This document shows positions 1-8,667 of a DNA stretch of 64,000 bases, in pieces. Within the stretch, counting starts at the first letter, position 1; every line of letters starts with the position of its first letter. The stretch is taken from positions 1 through 64,000 of the forward strand of contig NZ_LQWY01000023.1 in NCBI RefSeq assembly GCF_001643235.1, written 5' to 3'. A program made the translations under genes and the position numbers. The stretch comes from Domibacillus aminovorans. GTDB taxonomy: Bacteria > Bacillota > Bacilli > Bacillales > Domibacillaceae. The notes below the pieces were generated by a model. That model had not been told where the DNA came from. It made no database searches and worked only from the letters and a program-made list of their open reading frames with translations.

Positions 1-1
1 C

Positions 2-2458
2 CTTTTTCTGTTTATTCATTTACACAAGATATTTTACGCTCTCCAATTTGGCCTTGGAGGCGGATTTTATAGTCAGTTAGCGTACTATTTTTCAACCTCT
101 ATTGTTTTTCTAGTGACAGCAGGCGTTGTTTTTTTTATGGAGTCTGTTCATATCATCAGCCCCCCGGATCTCCTTTTCTGGATGAATGCCACAATCATTG
201 TCAGCATTCTTCGATTAAGTTTCATTTTAATGGCAGCCACAATTGTATATCGGTACATGAACATCAATACAATAGCTGCTTTTACAGGAGCGGCTGTTTA
301 TGGATTGTCTGTCATGTATTTTCGGCATGTAATTTTTTGGGAATTTTTTGCGGACGCGATGCTTTGGGTCCCGCTTCTTGTATTAGGAATCGAAAAAATA
401 ATTCGAGAAGAGAAGCCGGGCTGGTTCATATTGACTGTCTCACTTATGCTAATCAGTAATTTTTACTTCGCTTACATAAATTTAATTTTTTTGTTGATCT
501 TTGTATTATTTCGGTGGATGATTCCGTTGACGGAAGGTGAATTACATAAGTGGAAACAACTGAAGCTATTTTTTGTGAGCGGTTTGATTAGCTTCTGTAT
601 AAGTGCCATTTCTTTTATACCGGCCGTTTATGGGTATTTTAATAATCATCGTCCTCCCTATCAAAAAGAAGTACCATTATTTGATTTCAGTGATAATATT
701 TTGTTTTCAAGCCGATACATCATACTGCCAGCTATTTTTATTCTATTCGTATTAACAGTTTCTATTTACCGGCATCATGTGTTTAAATTATTTGCCTATC
801 TCAGCTTATTGTTTATCGCCCTGCATTTCAGCCCATTGGTAGGAAGTGCCTTTAATGGTTTTTCAGCTCCGCAATATCGTTGGGAGTATTTACTTTCTTT
901 CACAGCAGGGGGTTTAGTGGCAGCAGGTTTGCATCACCTAAAGGAAGTGAATGTTCGCTGGGTTCTCGCTTCTATGACAGGAGCTGTCGTTCTTTATATT
1001 TCTAGCGCATACTCTAAACAAAACACGCTGAAACCCTCTATACAAGTGAGTACCCTACTTATGATGTTATCCATTACGATTGTTCTAATTCTTTTATTCA
1101 TCTGGAAAAAAAAGAACGGCGCTTTGCTGATGCTGCAAGTATGGGTTTTGCTGTCAAGTATTCTTGCTGTCAATGTTTATGGAAAATATATGATGTCTGA
1201 AAAAGGTCCTATTCATACCGTCTCAAGTGAGTTTTTGAACAGTACGGAATACAATAGTCTGGAACAACGGCAGCTGCTGGAAGAAATAAAAAAAGAAGAA
1301 GGTCATCGGCTGTTTCGAATTGATTGGATGAATGGGGTGCGAAATAATACGCCAATTGTGCAAAATTTTAATGGGACGAGTTTGTATTCCAGTATTTTCA
1401 ATCAAGAGTTATTGTATTTTTACTGGCATCATTTGAAAATTGATATGGGCAGAGAAAGTGTTAGCCGTTATGCTACGCTTGGCAATAGAGCGAATCTGCA
1501 CAGCTTGCTGCAGGCAAACTACTGGTTGAGAGAGAAAAACAAAAACGTGAATGCACCGTACGGTTTTGAAAAATTCATGGAATCCGAACATTATGTTGCA
1601 TACAAAAATACGATGCCGCTTCCTTTTATACGGACAACGAAAAACGTGTTTTCTGAACGGGATTTACAGATCGCCTCTCCACTCGAAAGGGAACATGCGA
1701 TGCTTGAAGGAGTCATATTGAGAAAAGAAAATCAACAGGTGAAGGGCTATACAAAAGAAAAAAATCTTATCAATGATGTTCTGATTGAATCAATAGGCGC
1801 AATCTACAAAAATAATATAATGACAGTTACAGAAAAAACAGGAGGGATAGACCTGATCCCTGAACAGCAGGTCGTAGGTGATGGCGATTTTTATATCAGC
1901 TTGTACATTGAAAATATCAACGGAAAAGGCTTTTCCCTTCAAGTAAACGACTACCGTACATCAAGAAAACATGGGAATTCTATTTACAAAACAGGGGTAA
2001 ATGATTTGATGATCAGGGTCCCGCAAAGTGAAAAAGTGTCCATTCGTTTACCGGAAGGATCCTACATCGTAAAAGAACTGAAGTTTTATAAAGAGGATTA
2101 TCTTGAACTTAGAAACGCAACAGAAAAAGCAGCTCACAATCTAAAATTCGAGTGGAAACAAAACAAACTATCGATTGACTTTGATAATGATTCTAGGGAA
2201 AAATATATGATACTGCCCATTCCTTATGAAAAAGGATGGGAACTACGGATAAACGGTGAAAAACAGCCGATCGAAAAAGCGAATTATACATTTACATCTT
2301 TTGCTTTAAAAGAAGGAAAAAACAATATACACCTTATTTATTATCCTCCTTATTTTAAGCTGTCTCTTTTCATGACGCTTGCTGGACTTCTCACAGCGAT
2401 GTTATTTGAGTTTTTTGTGAAAAGGCGAAAAAATGCCCTTCATTTAAAAAAAGAATAA
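2..2458 (+). CDS. yfhO: YfhO family membrane protein, 5' end outside window
   Basis: The reading frame is open from base 2 with no stop, so the gene starts left of the window; 818 residues are visible against about 860 in B. subtilis YfhO. The early loop FGLGGGFYSQLAYYFSTS is typical of the family. About twelve hydrophobic helices fill the first 380 visible residues, then come a large extracytoplasmic region (about 400-750) and a last helix before a basic tail (KRRKN). Family knowledge: YfhO is a GT-C-like membrane protein linked to lipoteichoic acid glycosylation. An internal GTG at 113 is not the true start. No clear terminator follows. Confidence 0.88.
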   Translation, partial: LFLFIHLHKIFYALQFGLGGGFYSQLAYYFSTSIVFLVTAGVVFFMESVHIISPPDLLFWMNATIIVSILRLSFILMAATIVYRYMNINTIAAFTGAAVYGLSVMYFRHVIFWEFFADAMLWVPLLVLGIEKIIREEKPGWFILTVSLMLISNFYFAYINLIFLLIFVLFRWMIPLTEGELHKWKQLKLFFVSGLISFCISAISFIPAVYGYFNNHRPPYQKEVPLFDFSDNILFSSRYIILPAIFILFVLTVSIYRHHVFKLFAYLSLLFIALHFSPLVGSAFNGFSAPQYRWEYLLSFTAGGLVAAGLHHLKEVNVRWVLASMTGAVVLYISSAYSKQNTLKPSIQVSTLLMMLSITIVLILLFIWKKKNGALLMLQVWVLLSSILAVNVYGKYMMSEKGPIHTVSSEFLNSTEYNSLEQRQLLEEIKKEEGHRLFRIDWMNGVRNNTPIVQNFNGTSLYSSIFNQELLYFYWHHLKIDMGRESVSRYATLGNRANLHSLLQANYWLREKNKNVNAPYGFEKFMESEHYVAYKNTMPLPFIRTTKNVFSERDLQIASPLEREHAMLEGVILRKENQQVKGYTKEKNLINDVLIESIGAIYKNNIMTVTEKTGGIDLIPEQQVVGDGDFYISLYIENINGKGFSLQVNDYRTSRKHGNSIYKTGVNDLMIRVPQSEKVSIRLPEGSYIVKELKFYKEDYLELRNATEKAAHNLKFEWKQNKLSIDFDNDSREKYMILPIPYEKGWELRINGEKQPIEKANYTFTSFALKEGKNNIHLIYYPPYFKLSLFMTLAGLLTAMLFEFFVKRRKNALHLKKE

Positions 2459-2640
2459 GGGAATTATTGATTATGTTTTATAGCTGTAATTATGTTAATT
2501 TCTCCTTTTTATTATAAGGGCCGGACATGTCTACATTTTTGCCGAGTTTTCCTGGTGCTAAATAAACATTTTGAGGTTTAACTTCCTTACATTTCGTGTA
2601 CAGTGTTGTAGTAGAACATATAAAAGGAAGGAGAGAGAAG

Positions 2641-3279
2641 ATGAAGCGCTGGTTAATTTTATCTTTCGTTCTAATGGTGGTTTTTGTACTCGCTGCTTGT
2701 GGAAGCAGCAATGATAACGAGGCAGAGACAATGGGCAACAGTGAAGAAACAGTTGGAAACGTGACAGTGAACGAAGAAGAAACAGATACGGTAAATGAGG
2801 ATTCAGAACTAGCCGAAACGGCAATGGCGGAATTAACGAACGGAGAGGGACAAACAGTAGGAACTGCTGAATTGGAACAAACGGATGCAGGCGTTCTCAT
2901 TCGTCTGGAAGCTTCAGGGCTGGAACAGGGAACGCACGGATTTCATATTCATGAAACTGGAAAATGTGAAGCACCGAACTTTGAATCAGCTGGCGGACAC
3001 TTTAATCCGGCACAAGCTAGCCACGGTGTTGACCATGAAAAAGGTCCACATGCGGGTGATCTTCCTAATCTTGAAGTAGGAAAAGATGGAGCGGCTCAAA
3101 CAGAAGTGATAGCTGATCAAGTGACGTTAAAACAAGGTGAACAAAATTCACTACTTAGTGAAGCCGGAACAGCGCTTGTCATTCATGCGAAAGCGGACGA
3201 TAATACATCACAGCCAGCTGGTGATGCCGGGGACCGTATCGCATGCGGCGTCATTAGTGAAGCGTTACCGGATAAATAA
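2641..3279 (+). CDS. sodC: Lipoprotein Cu/Zn superoxide dismutase (SodC/YojM-like)
   Basis: 212 residues. A signal peptide ends in a lipobox (VLAAC, Cys20), followed by an acidic linker (21-60) and the SodC barrel. All metal ligands can be placed: copper His102, His104, His120, His182; zinc His120, His128, His137, Asp140; disulfide Cys109-Cys202. It should dismutate superoxide at the outer face of the membrane. B. subtilis YojM is known to lack copper ligands, so this copy looks enzymatically competent. The ATG follows AAGGAGAG, so an upstream in-frame ATG at 2596 was not used. A weak sigma-B-like pair (GTTTAA, 14 bp, GTGTAC) lies upstream. Single-gene unit with its own terminator. Confidence 0.9.
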   Translation: MKRWLILSFVLMVVFVLAACGSSNDNEAETMGNSEETVGNVTVNEEETDTVNEDSELAETAMAELTNGEGQTVGTAELEQTDAGVLIRLEASGLEQGTHGFHIHETGKCEAPNFESAGGHFNPAQASHGVDHEKGPHAGDLPNLEVGKDGAAQTEVIADQVTLKQGEQNSLLSEAGTALVIHAKADDNTSQPAGDAGDRIACGVISEALPDK

Positions 3280-3311
3280 TGAACGATATGATAAACTTTC
3301 AATGAATAATA

Positions 3312-3353
3312 AAAAGGAGCACTCATTATATCCCTTGAGTGCTCTTTTTTTAT
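3312..3353 (+). terminator. Terminator after sodC
   Basis: GAGCACTC (3317-3324) pairs with GAGTGCTC (3337-3344), 12-nt loop, followed by seven T. Confidence 0.85.
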
Positions 3354-4100
3354 AGTAAAGGAATTTTGTATGCAGGAATTGCAGCGGAACTAGTTCTTGT
3401 TTTCTATGTACTGCGAAAGATTCCACACATCCGTCAGGAAATGAACAATCACCCCGCAATTTATTCGATGCTGCCCGCGATTGAAAAAACAGAGACAAAG
3501 AATAAGCTGGTCAGCATCATTGTTTCCGAATTTCTCATGTTTTATTATGCTTTTTTCACATGGCGAAAGAAGGCGCCAGCGCATAAAGGAACCGTGACGA
3601 TGCATAAGAAAACGAGTGCAATCGCGATGAATATGATGATTATTCATGCAGTCGTCATTGAAACAATCGGTATCCATTGGTGGCTGCACGAAAAATCGAT
3701 GGTCCTATCGATCATTTTACTCGTTCTAAATATTTATTCGATCATTTTCTTTCTTGCTGAAACTCAGGTCATCCGGCTCCATCCAGTGGAAATTAAAGAC
3801 GGGAAACTTTATGCTACCCAAGGGTTAACACGACGAATTATCGTGCCGCTTTCCATGATCAAAGAGGTAAAGTGGGGAGATGAATCGGATGAGGAAGCGC
3901 TTGAATTTATGTTAAGAGAATTTGAACCGGTCGAAGCACAAGTGGCCATTGTGCTGCATGAACCGATTGAAGCAACGATGTTTATGGGACGCAAAAAGTG
4001 TGTTTCAGAACTAGCTTTTCGGATAGATGAACCAGAGAAATTGAAGTATTTGCTGTCAGAAAATATTCGAAATGGAGTAAACGGTACGGAAACGGAGTAA
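3339..4100 (+). CDS. Membrane protein of unknown function, start unclear
   Basis: 253 residues if started at GTG 3339. About four hydrophobic helices lie in residues 8-27, 58-76, 98-117 and 120-142, followed by a soluble C-terminal domain of about 100 residues with a beta-strand-like pattern and acidic stretches. I do not recognise the function. The start is odd: the frame opens inside the sodC terminator and no ribosome site precedes GTG 3339; TTG 3366 has only AAAGGA three bases away. Either it is translated from an unusual start or its 5' end has been lost. Codon use looks like the neighbours. Confidence 0.6.
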   Translation: MLFFYSKGILYAGIAAELVLVFYVLRKIPHIRQEMNNHPAIYSMLPAIEKTETKNKLVSIIVSEFLMFYYAFFTWRKKAPAHKGTVTMHKKTSAIAMNMMIIHAVVIETIGIHWWLHEKSMVLSIILLVLNIYSIIFFLAETQVIRLHPVEIKDGKLYATQGLTRRIIVPLSMIKEVKWGDESDEEALEFMLREFEPVEAQVAIVLHEPIEATMFMGRKKCVSELAFRIDEPEKLKYLLSENIRNGVNGTETE

Positions 4101-4154
4101 AATAGCTGGAGGCTGAGTAGCAAGTAGCGAAGTGAAGATATACTGAAAAAGAAA

Positions 4155-4190
4155 CATAAAAAAGAAGGCACTGCATGGGCGCCTTCTTCC
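4155..4190 (-). terminator. Terminator of the YiaA/B-like gene
   Basis: AAGAAGGC (4162-4169) pairs with GCCTTCTT (4181-4188); read on the minus strand the stem is followed by TTTTTTATG. Confidence 0.75.
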
Positions 4191-4194
4191 AAGA

Positions 4195-4467
4195 TCACTC
4201 TGCTTTGTTAGTTGGCAGATTTCGTCTTCGTTCTTCTTCTTCTTGGGCGATAATTTCGTTATCTTCCGCGTTGTCGCGCGTTACTTTTTGGGTCAAGATC
4301 GCGCCTACTGCTACTAAAATCATGACAGCAATGTAGTAGCCTTTTTCATTCAGCTGCAGGTTATCGGCATTGTAAAGACCGATTGAAAATAAAAATACGC
4401 CTGCAAAAAATGTGAAGTAGGCCAGTACGGTGAAAGCGGGGGTATTTCTTTTTCTGTACCGTTGCAT
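4195..4467 (-). CDS. YiaA/YiaB-type two-helix membrane protein
   Basis: 90 residues starting MQRYRKRNTPAF. Two hydrophobic helices (about 11-33 and 42-62) with a short loop, then an acidic/basic tail rich in E and R. This fits the YiaAB two-helix domain; the function is not known. AAGGAGG lies 7 nt before ATG 4467, which fixes the start; ATGs further upstream overlap the ribosome site. Monocistronic with its own terminator. Confidence 0.7.
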   Translation of the reverse strand: MQRYRKRNTPAFTVLAYFTFFAGVFLFSIGLYNADNLQLNEKGYYIAVMILVAVGAILTQKVTRDNAEDNEIIAQEEEERRRNLPTNKAE

Positions 4468-4619
4468 CGTCATTCCTCCTTCATTTATTTTAAGTGTATT
4501 CATTTTCCGTTTTAATAGAAGCTCCTATGATCATATCATGAAAAGAATCACATTGTTATATGAAGAATGGTTTATTTTGTATATTAAAATTGTATGTTTT
4601 ACGCTTATAGCTGAAAGAG

Positions 4620-4972
4620 GTGCAGACGACGAAAAAATTTGATGCGATTATTATTGGCCTTGGTAAAGACGGTAAAACACTAGCTTCAGCCCTTGTGAAG
4701 CAGGGCATGACAGTAGCAATCATTGAACGGTCTTCATCTATGTACGGCGGAACATGCATTAATATCGCCTGCATTCCGACGAAATCACTCGTGGAACAGG
4801 CGAAAAAATCAGTCAATTACGCAAAAGCGATTTCGAAAAAAGATGACTAAGTGGCCTTTTTACGTGAGAAAAATTTTAATAACCTTGATCAAAAAGATGG
4901 AATTACCGTTTTAACCGGTGAAGCGTCGTTCGTTTCGCCGCATGAAGTAAAAAGAGAAGAGGAATTTTAGTT
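4620..4972 (+). pseudogene. Relic of FAD pyridine-nucleotide disulfide oxidoreductase
   Basis: Starts like a dihydrolipoamide dehydrogenase/MerA-type flavoprotein: FDAIIIGLGKDGKTLA is the FAD-binding Rossmann motif and GGTCINIACIPTKSL is the redox-active disulfide. A TAA at 4848-4850 interrupts the frame where most relatives carry Leu, so one TTA-to-TAA change explains it. The same frame then reads VAFLREKNFNNLDQKDG and ends at TAG 4968-4970. The remaining 300 or more residues (NAD and dimerisation domains) are absent. Non-functional. Confidence 0.75.
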
Positions 4973-5023
4973 ATGAAGAGAATTGCTATTATAGGAAGCA
5001 GCGGCGGGAAATCAGGAAGCTGA
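4973..5023 (+). pseudogene. P-loop kinase N-terminal fragment
   Basis: ATG 4973 begins MKRIAIIGSSGGKSGS and stops. This resembles the first residues of adenylate-kinase-like/FlaR-type P-loop proteins (MKRIxIIGSGGSGKST), with the Walker A loop corrupted. No homologous sequence follows in any frame. It abuts the flavoprotein relic, so a deletion probably joined two broken genes. Confidence 0.45.
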
Positions 5024-5148
5024 GTGGCGGCAATTGATTGTTATGAAACTTTACATAACTTTACAATCATCTCCATTCATATTAACGGCTATTTTACATT
5101 CTTTCGTTAAAATAGAAAAACGGGTTAAGTGAAGGGGCTGATTGTTCG

Positions 5149-6327
5149 ATGAAGCGAGTGGAATTAAAAGAAGTTCGAAAATCGTATGATCGTCGGACAG
5201 ATGTATTAAGTGGGATTGATGTAACGATTGAACCGGGTGAATTTTTCGTTCTTGTCGGTCCATCTGGCTGTGGAAAAAGCACGATACTGCGAATAATCGC
5301 CGGATTAGAAAATGTGACGGGTGGCGAACTGCGCATTGGTGGAAAAAGAGCAAATCACTTGTTGCCAAGCCAGCGCGACTTATCAATGGTTTTTCAAAAC
5401 TATGTACTATACCCGCATTTAACGGTACAAGAAAATATAACGTTTGGACTTCACGTGAAAAGGTTGTCGAAAGCGGAGCAGAAACAGCGCTGCTTGGAAA
5501 CGGCCGAAATACTTGGATTGACTGATTATTTGAAGCGTAAGCCGAAGGAAATATCGAGAGGACATCGTCAACGCGTCGCTCTAGCAAGAGCCATTGTGAC
5601 GCATGCACCGATTTGTCTGATGGATGAGCCGCTGTCGAATTTAGAAGCTAAGCTTCGGACAAAAATACGCTCTGAAATCCGTGGAATTCAGCAAAAGCTC
5701 GGTATGACGATGATTTATGTGACGAATGATCAAACAGAAGCAATGACAGTGGCTGATCGACTGATGATTTTAAACAGTGGTGAAGTGCAACAAATTGGTA
5801 AGCCGCTCCACATTTATAATTATCCGGTGAATACATTTGTTGCTTCATTTATCGGTGCACGGCCAATGAATCTCATTGAAGCTGAAGTGAATGGTTCGTC
5901 ACTAATTGTTGATGAATGGACTGTGCCGATGTCAGACATGATTGATTTGATTGGAAAGCGGAAAAGGGTGATGATCGGAGTTCGGCCAGAGAATATCCGT
6001 GCTGCTAGACAGGATGAACCCGGTTTTGACGTGACAGTTGCTAATGTGGAAGTACAGGGGACAGAAACGTTGATTACGTTTCATATGGGAAGTAGTGATC
6101 AATGGATTGCTCGCTTGGCAGGACAATGGAATCTTGAAGTGGGTAAATCGTTGTCGATCTATATTGAAGATCAGCACTTATGTTTTTTTGATACGAGCAG
6201 CAGTCAGCGTATTATTAGCCATGCTGAAAAGCTTGCTAATTTCCGGGGGGACCTGTCCGGTGAGTATACTGCATATAGAAATAAAGTTGAAGGGCTCGAG
6301 CAGGCAGTTGGGAGAGTGAATGTATAG
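5149..6327 (+). CDS. Sugar/glycerol-phosphate-type ABC transporter ATPase, catalytically odd
   Basis: 392 residues, MsmX/UgpC type with a C-terminal TOBE/MOP-like domain (about 235-360). Walker A GPSGCGKST (37-45), Q-loop Gln83 and Walker B ICLMDE (155-160) are intact. Three hallmark sites deviate: the signature is ISRGH (135-139) instead of LSGGQ, the D-loop is SNLE instead of SNLD, and the switch histidine is Asn193 (VTNDQ). These losses make normal ATP hydrolysis doubtful. It overlaps the permease by 8 bp. The binding protein and second permease are missing. I read it as a decaying import operon; the sugar substrate cannot be told. Confidence 0.8.
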   Translation: MKRVELKEVRKSYDRRTDVLSGIDVTIEPGEFFVLVGPSGCGKSTILRIIAGLENVTGGELRIGGKRANHLLPSQRDLSMVFQNYVLYPHLTVQENITFGLHVKRLSKAEQKQRCLETAEILGLTDYLKRKPKEISRGHRQRVALARAIVTHAPICLMDEPLSNLEAKLRTKIRSEIRGIQQKLGMTMIYVTNDQTEAMTVADRLMILNSGEVQQIGKPLHIYNYPVNTFVASFIGARPMNLIEAEVNGSSLIVDEWTVPMSDMIDLIGKRKRVMIGVRPENIRAARQDEPGFDVTVANVEVQGTETLITFHMGSSDQWIARLAGQWNLEVGKSLSIYIEDQHLCFFDTSSSQRIISHAEKLANFRGDLSGEYTAYRNKVEGLEQAVGRVNV

Positions 6328-7177
6328 TCTCATGAAGGCAGGTTTTTTGTATTTAGTGCCATCATTTATGTTGTTTACGGTGTTTTTATTTTATAAAACG
6401 GTTCGGACGGCTTATTTAAGTAAGTATATAACGGATATGCAAGGCACACTCGCTACATTCGTTGACATTGAAAACTTTACGTATTTATTCACATCACCGG
6501 CTTTTCTAACAAGTGCAAAAGCGACTGTTTTATTCGTGTTGTATACCGTTCCGATCGGTGTCATTCTTGCGCTTTGTTTAGCACTTTTCGCAAATTCAAA
6601 GTTGCGGGAGAATCGTTTTTTTCGCAAACTGTTTTCGTCGACGATAGGCATGAGTGTCGTAGCATCATCTGTCATCTGGATGTTTATGTACAATCCGACA
6701 ATCGAGGTAATAAACTATTTTTTAATAGCGATTGGTTATTCCGAGATACAGTGGCTGCTTGATCCATCGACAGCGTTGATTGCCGTTTCTATTGGATCGA
6801 TTTGGATGAATATAGGATTCTGCTTTTTCATTTTACTGGGCGGCTTACAAAACATTGATTCACAGCTGTATGAAAGTGCTAGTATTGCCGGTGTGAGTGG
6901 TGCATACAAATTACGAAAAATCATCATTCCGATGCTTTTACCAACACTATTTTTCGTTATAACGGTATCGTTTATTAATGCATTCCAAGCGTTCGGTCAA
7001 ATTGAGATTTTGACAAAGGACGGCCCGATCGAATCAATGACAACATTTGTTGATTCTATTTATAAAGATACGTTCATCAACTATAATATCGGTTCTGAAA
7101 GCGCGATTCTCTTTTTCTGCATTTTCATTGTCACGATTGCGCAGTTTAAGTTCGTCGCAAGGAAGCTGTATTATTAG
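6320..7177 (+). CDS. ABC transporter permease, UgpA/MalF-type
   Basis: 285 residues with six predicted helices. The cytoplasmic coupling loop is recognisable as YESASIAGVSGAYKLRKIII, although the usual EAA and Asp of that motif are changed. It starts at ATG 6320 inside the end of the ATPase gene, so the two are translationally coupled. A UgpE/MalG-type partner would be expected next and is absent; the frame ends in KFVARKLYY at 7177. Probably an inner-membrane importer subunit left over from a larger operon. Confidence 0.8.
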   Translation: MYSLMKAGFLYLVPSFMLFTVFLFYKTVRTAYLSKYITDMQGTLATFVDIENFTYLFTSPAFLTSAKATVLFVLYTVPIGVILALCLALFANSKLRENRFFRKLFSSTIGMSVVASSVIWMFMYNPTIEVINYFLIAIGYSEIQWLLDPSTALIAVSIGSIWMNIGFCFFILLGGLQNIDSQLYESASIAGVSGAYKLRKIIIPMLLPTLFFVITVSFINAFQAFGQIEILTKDGPIESMTTFVDSIYKDTFINYNIGSESAILFFCIFIVTIAQFKFVARKLYY

Positions 7178-7366
7178 TCAGCGTATTGAAAAAAGGAATC
7201 GTCAATACGCTGCTTATCATCCAGTGGTGATACTCGACTAGTAAATCGTATCAAACCTCGCTGTATATACACGTATGTTTATCGAAAATATAAAGGTGGG
7301 GATATTTGTATAAAAGACCGCCGGAAAGTTGAATAACAGTGTCTATCTTTGGAAGCGAAAAAATAG
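7178..7366 (+). other. Relic-like spacer with a perfect hairpin
   Basis: CAGCGTATTGA (7179-7189) pairs exactly with TCAATACGCTG (7202-7212) around a 12-nt loop, with no T-run after it. Within it, TTG 7186 opens a 14-residue frame (KKGIVNTLLIIQW) that resembles the N-terminus of UgpE-type permeases and then stops at 7228-7230. It may be the scar of the missing second permease gene. The rest of the spacer shows nothing recognisable. Confidence 0.4.
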
Positions 7367-7396
7367 AAATCCCGCCACTTGTCGGCGGGATTTCTT
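7360..7396 (-). terminator. Terminator of the DJ-1/PfpI gene
   Basis: GAAATCCCGCC (7366-7376) pairs perfectly with GGCGGGATTTC (7384-7394); a T-run follows on the minus strand (TATTTTTTC). Confidence 0.85.
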
Positions 7397-7400
7397 ACTA

Positions 7401-7922
7401 TTATTCAGCTAACTTATCAGCAAATGCTTTGACATATGGCGGCAGGTCGGGCGGGCGGCGGCTTGAGATAATGTGTCCGTCCGTAACGACTGCTTCATCG
7501 TGCCACGTTGAACCAGCATTCGTCATATCATCTTTAATGCCTGGCGTACTCGTCACGTTGACTCCATCTAAAATATTCGCTGAAATCAATACCCATCCAG
7601 CATGGCAAATTTGCCCAATCGGTTTTTTCGCATCGTTCATGCTGCGGACGAATTCGATTACTTCCGGATAACGTCGTAATTTATCCGGTGCCCAGCCGCC
7701 GGGAACGAGAATTGCGTCGTATTCGTCCGCTTGAATATCCGTAAATGCATACTCGGATATAGCCGGAACACCGTATTTTCCGATATACTTTTTCCCAGCT
7801 TCTTTACCGACTAAATGAACGGTTGCCCCTTCTTCTTGCAGACGTAAAATCGGATACCACAACTCCAAATCTTCAAATTCATCTTCTACAAGAGCAATGA
7901 CTTTTTTATCAGTTAAGCGCAT
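7401..7922 (-). CDS. DJ-1/PfpI family protein (YfkM/YraA-like)
   Basis: 173 residues, a single DJ-1/PfpI domain. The nucleophile elbow is QICHAGWVL with Cys106-His107, and the acidic residues of VEDEFEDLE near Glu15/Glu17 complete the usual active site. Full length for the family. B. subtilis relatives (YfkM, general stress protein 18; YraA) act in protection or repair after carbonyl and other stress. GGAGGAG lies 6-7 nt before ATG 7922. Monocistronic. Confidence 0.88.
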   Translation of the reverse strand: MRLTDKKVIALVEDEFEDLELWYPILRLQEEGATVHLVGKEAGKKYIGKYGVPAISEYAFTDIQADEYDAILVPGGWAPDKLRRYPEVIEFVRSMNDAKKPIGQICHAGWVLISANILDGVNVTSTPGIKDDMTNAGSTWHDEAVVTDGHIISSRRPPDLPPYVKAFADKLAE

Positions 7923-8094
7923 TCAATCTCCTCCTGAAATCATTTTCTTAAGTGTAACAGAGGTGTTGTCGAATCAAAAGGAATAACATCACTATTTTGT
8001 TAGGAAAATGGAACGAATACTATTCAGTAAAGAATGAATGTTCATTGATCATTCAATTTCGATGTTTGTGGCTATTCATCGACCTTATTAACGA

Positions 8095-8138
8095 AAAAGC
8101 AGTCTGGACGTTGTGTTATAATCCAGGCTGCTTTTTTT
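8095..8138. terminator. Terminator of the DUF3817 gene
   Basis: AAAGCAGTCTGGA pairs with TCCAGGCTGCTTT (one G-U pair), with A-rich and T-rich flanks, so it can work on both strands. Confidence 0.75.
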
Positions 8139-8439
8139 ATCCGTATGTTTTTTCAAGTTTGTGCAATTTTTTATCAAAAATAAAGTTACCGAATGGAATG
8201 AAGGCCACGACAATGGACAAAATAGACCAAACGATGTTCCATCTCGTTTTCAATGTTACATAGGCAATAACGATGCAATACGTAACGAACAGTGCACCAT
8301 GGATGGAGCCGACGATGCGGACAGCTTCCGGAATGTCGAATCCGTATTTTAACGGCATCGCGATAAAAAGTAGGACAAGCAGAGAAACTCCTTCAAAATA
8401 GCCCATAAATCGCAGTTTGCCAATCGTTGTTTTAAGCAT
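8137..8439 (-). CDS. DUF3817 family membrane protein (YdzA-like)
   Basis: 100 residues with three hydrophobic helices (about 13-33, 39-61, 68-90). The pattern of an N-terminal KLRFMGYFEGVSLLVLLFIA and IVGSIHGALFVTY is typical of DUF3817. The role is unknown. The ribosome site TAGGAGGAAAT precedes ATG 8439. Single gene. Confidence 0.78.
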   Translation of the reverse strand: MLKTTIGKLRFMGYFEGVSLLVLLFIAMPLKYGFDIPEAVRIVGSIHGALFVTYCIVIAYVTLKTRWNIVWSILSIVVAFIPFGNFIFDKKLHKLEKTYG

Positions 8440-8667
8440 TATTTCCTCCTAAGAAACCATTATTGTTCTTTAAATATAACCGAATTGACAAAGGAATTCA
8501 CTCTTTTCAGCTACCGTTCACGAGATTGTCAGAAGATGATCGGTACAATTCATTTACTTACATGGATATAAATAACTTATTTAACTGTATGAAAACAGGG
8601 AATGATAAAAAACAACAAAGATAAATGTTATAGATGGTGTCAATTATTCCAAAAAGGAGAAGAAGCT

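Noticed and set aside
2490-2900. 136-codon minus ORF across the start of sodC
   Set aside because: Antisense shadow; Ser/Val-rich low-complexity product and no signals.
7179-7212. Rho-independent terminator after the ABC permease
   Set aside because: The 11-bp stem is perfect but no T-run follows on either strand, so it is listed only as a hairpin.
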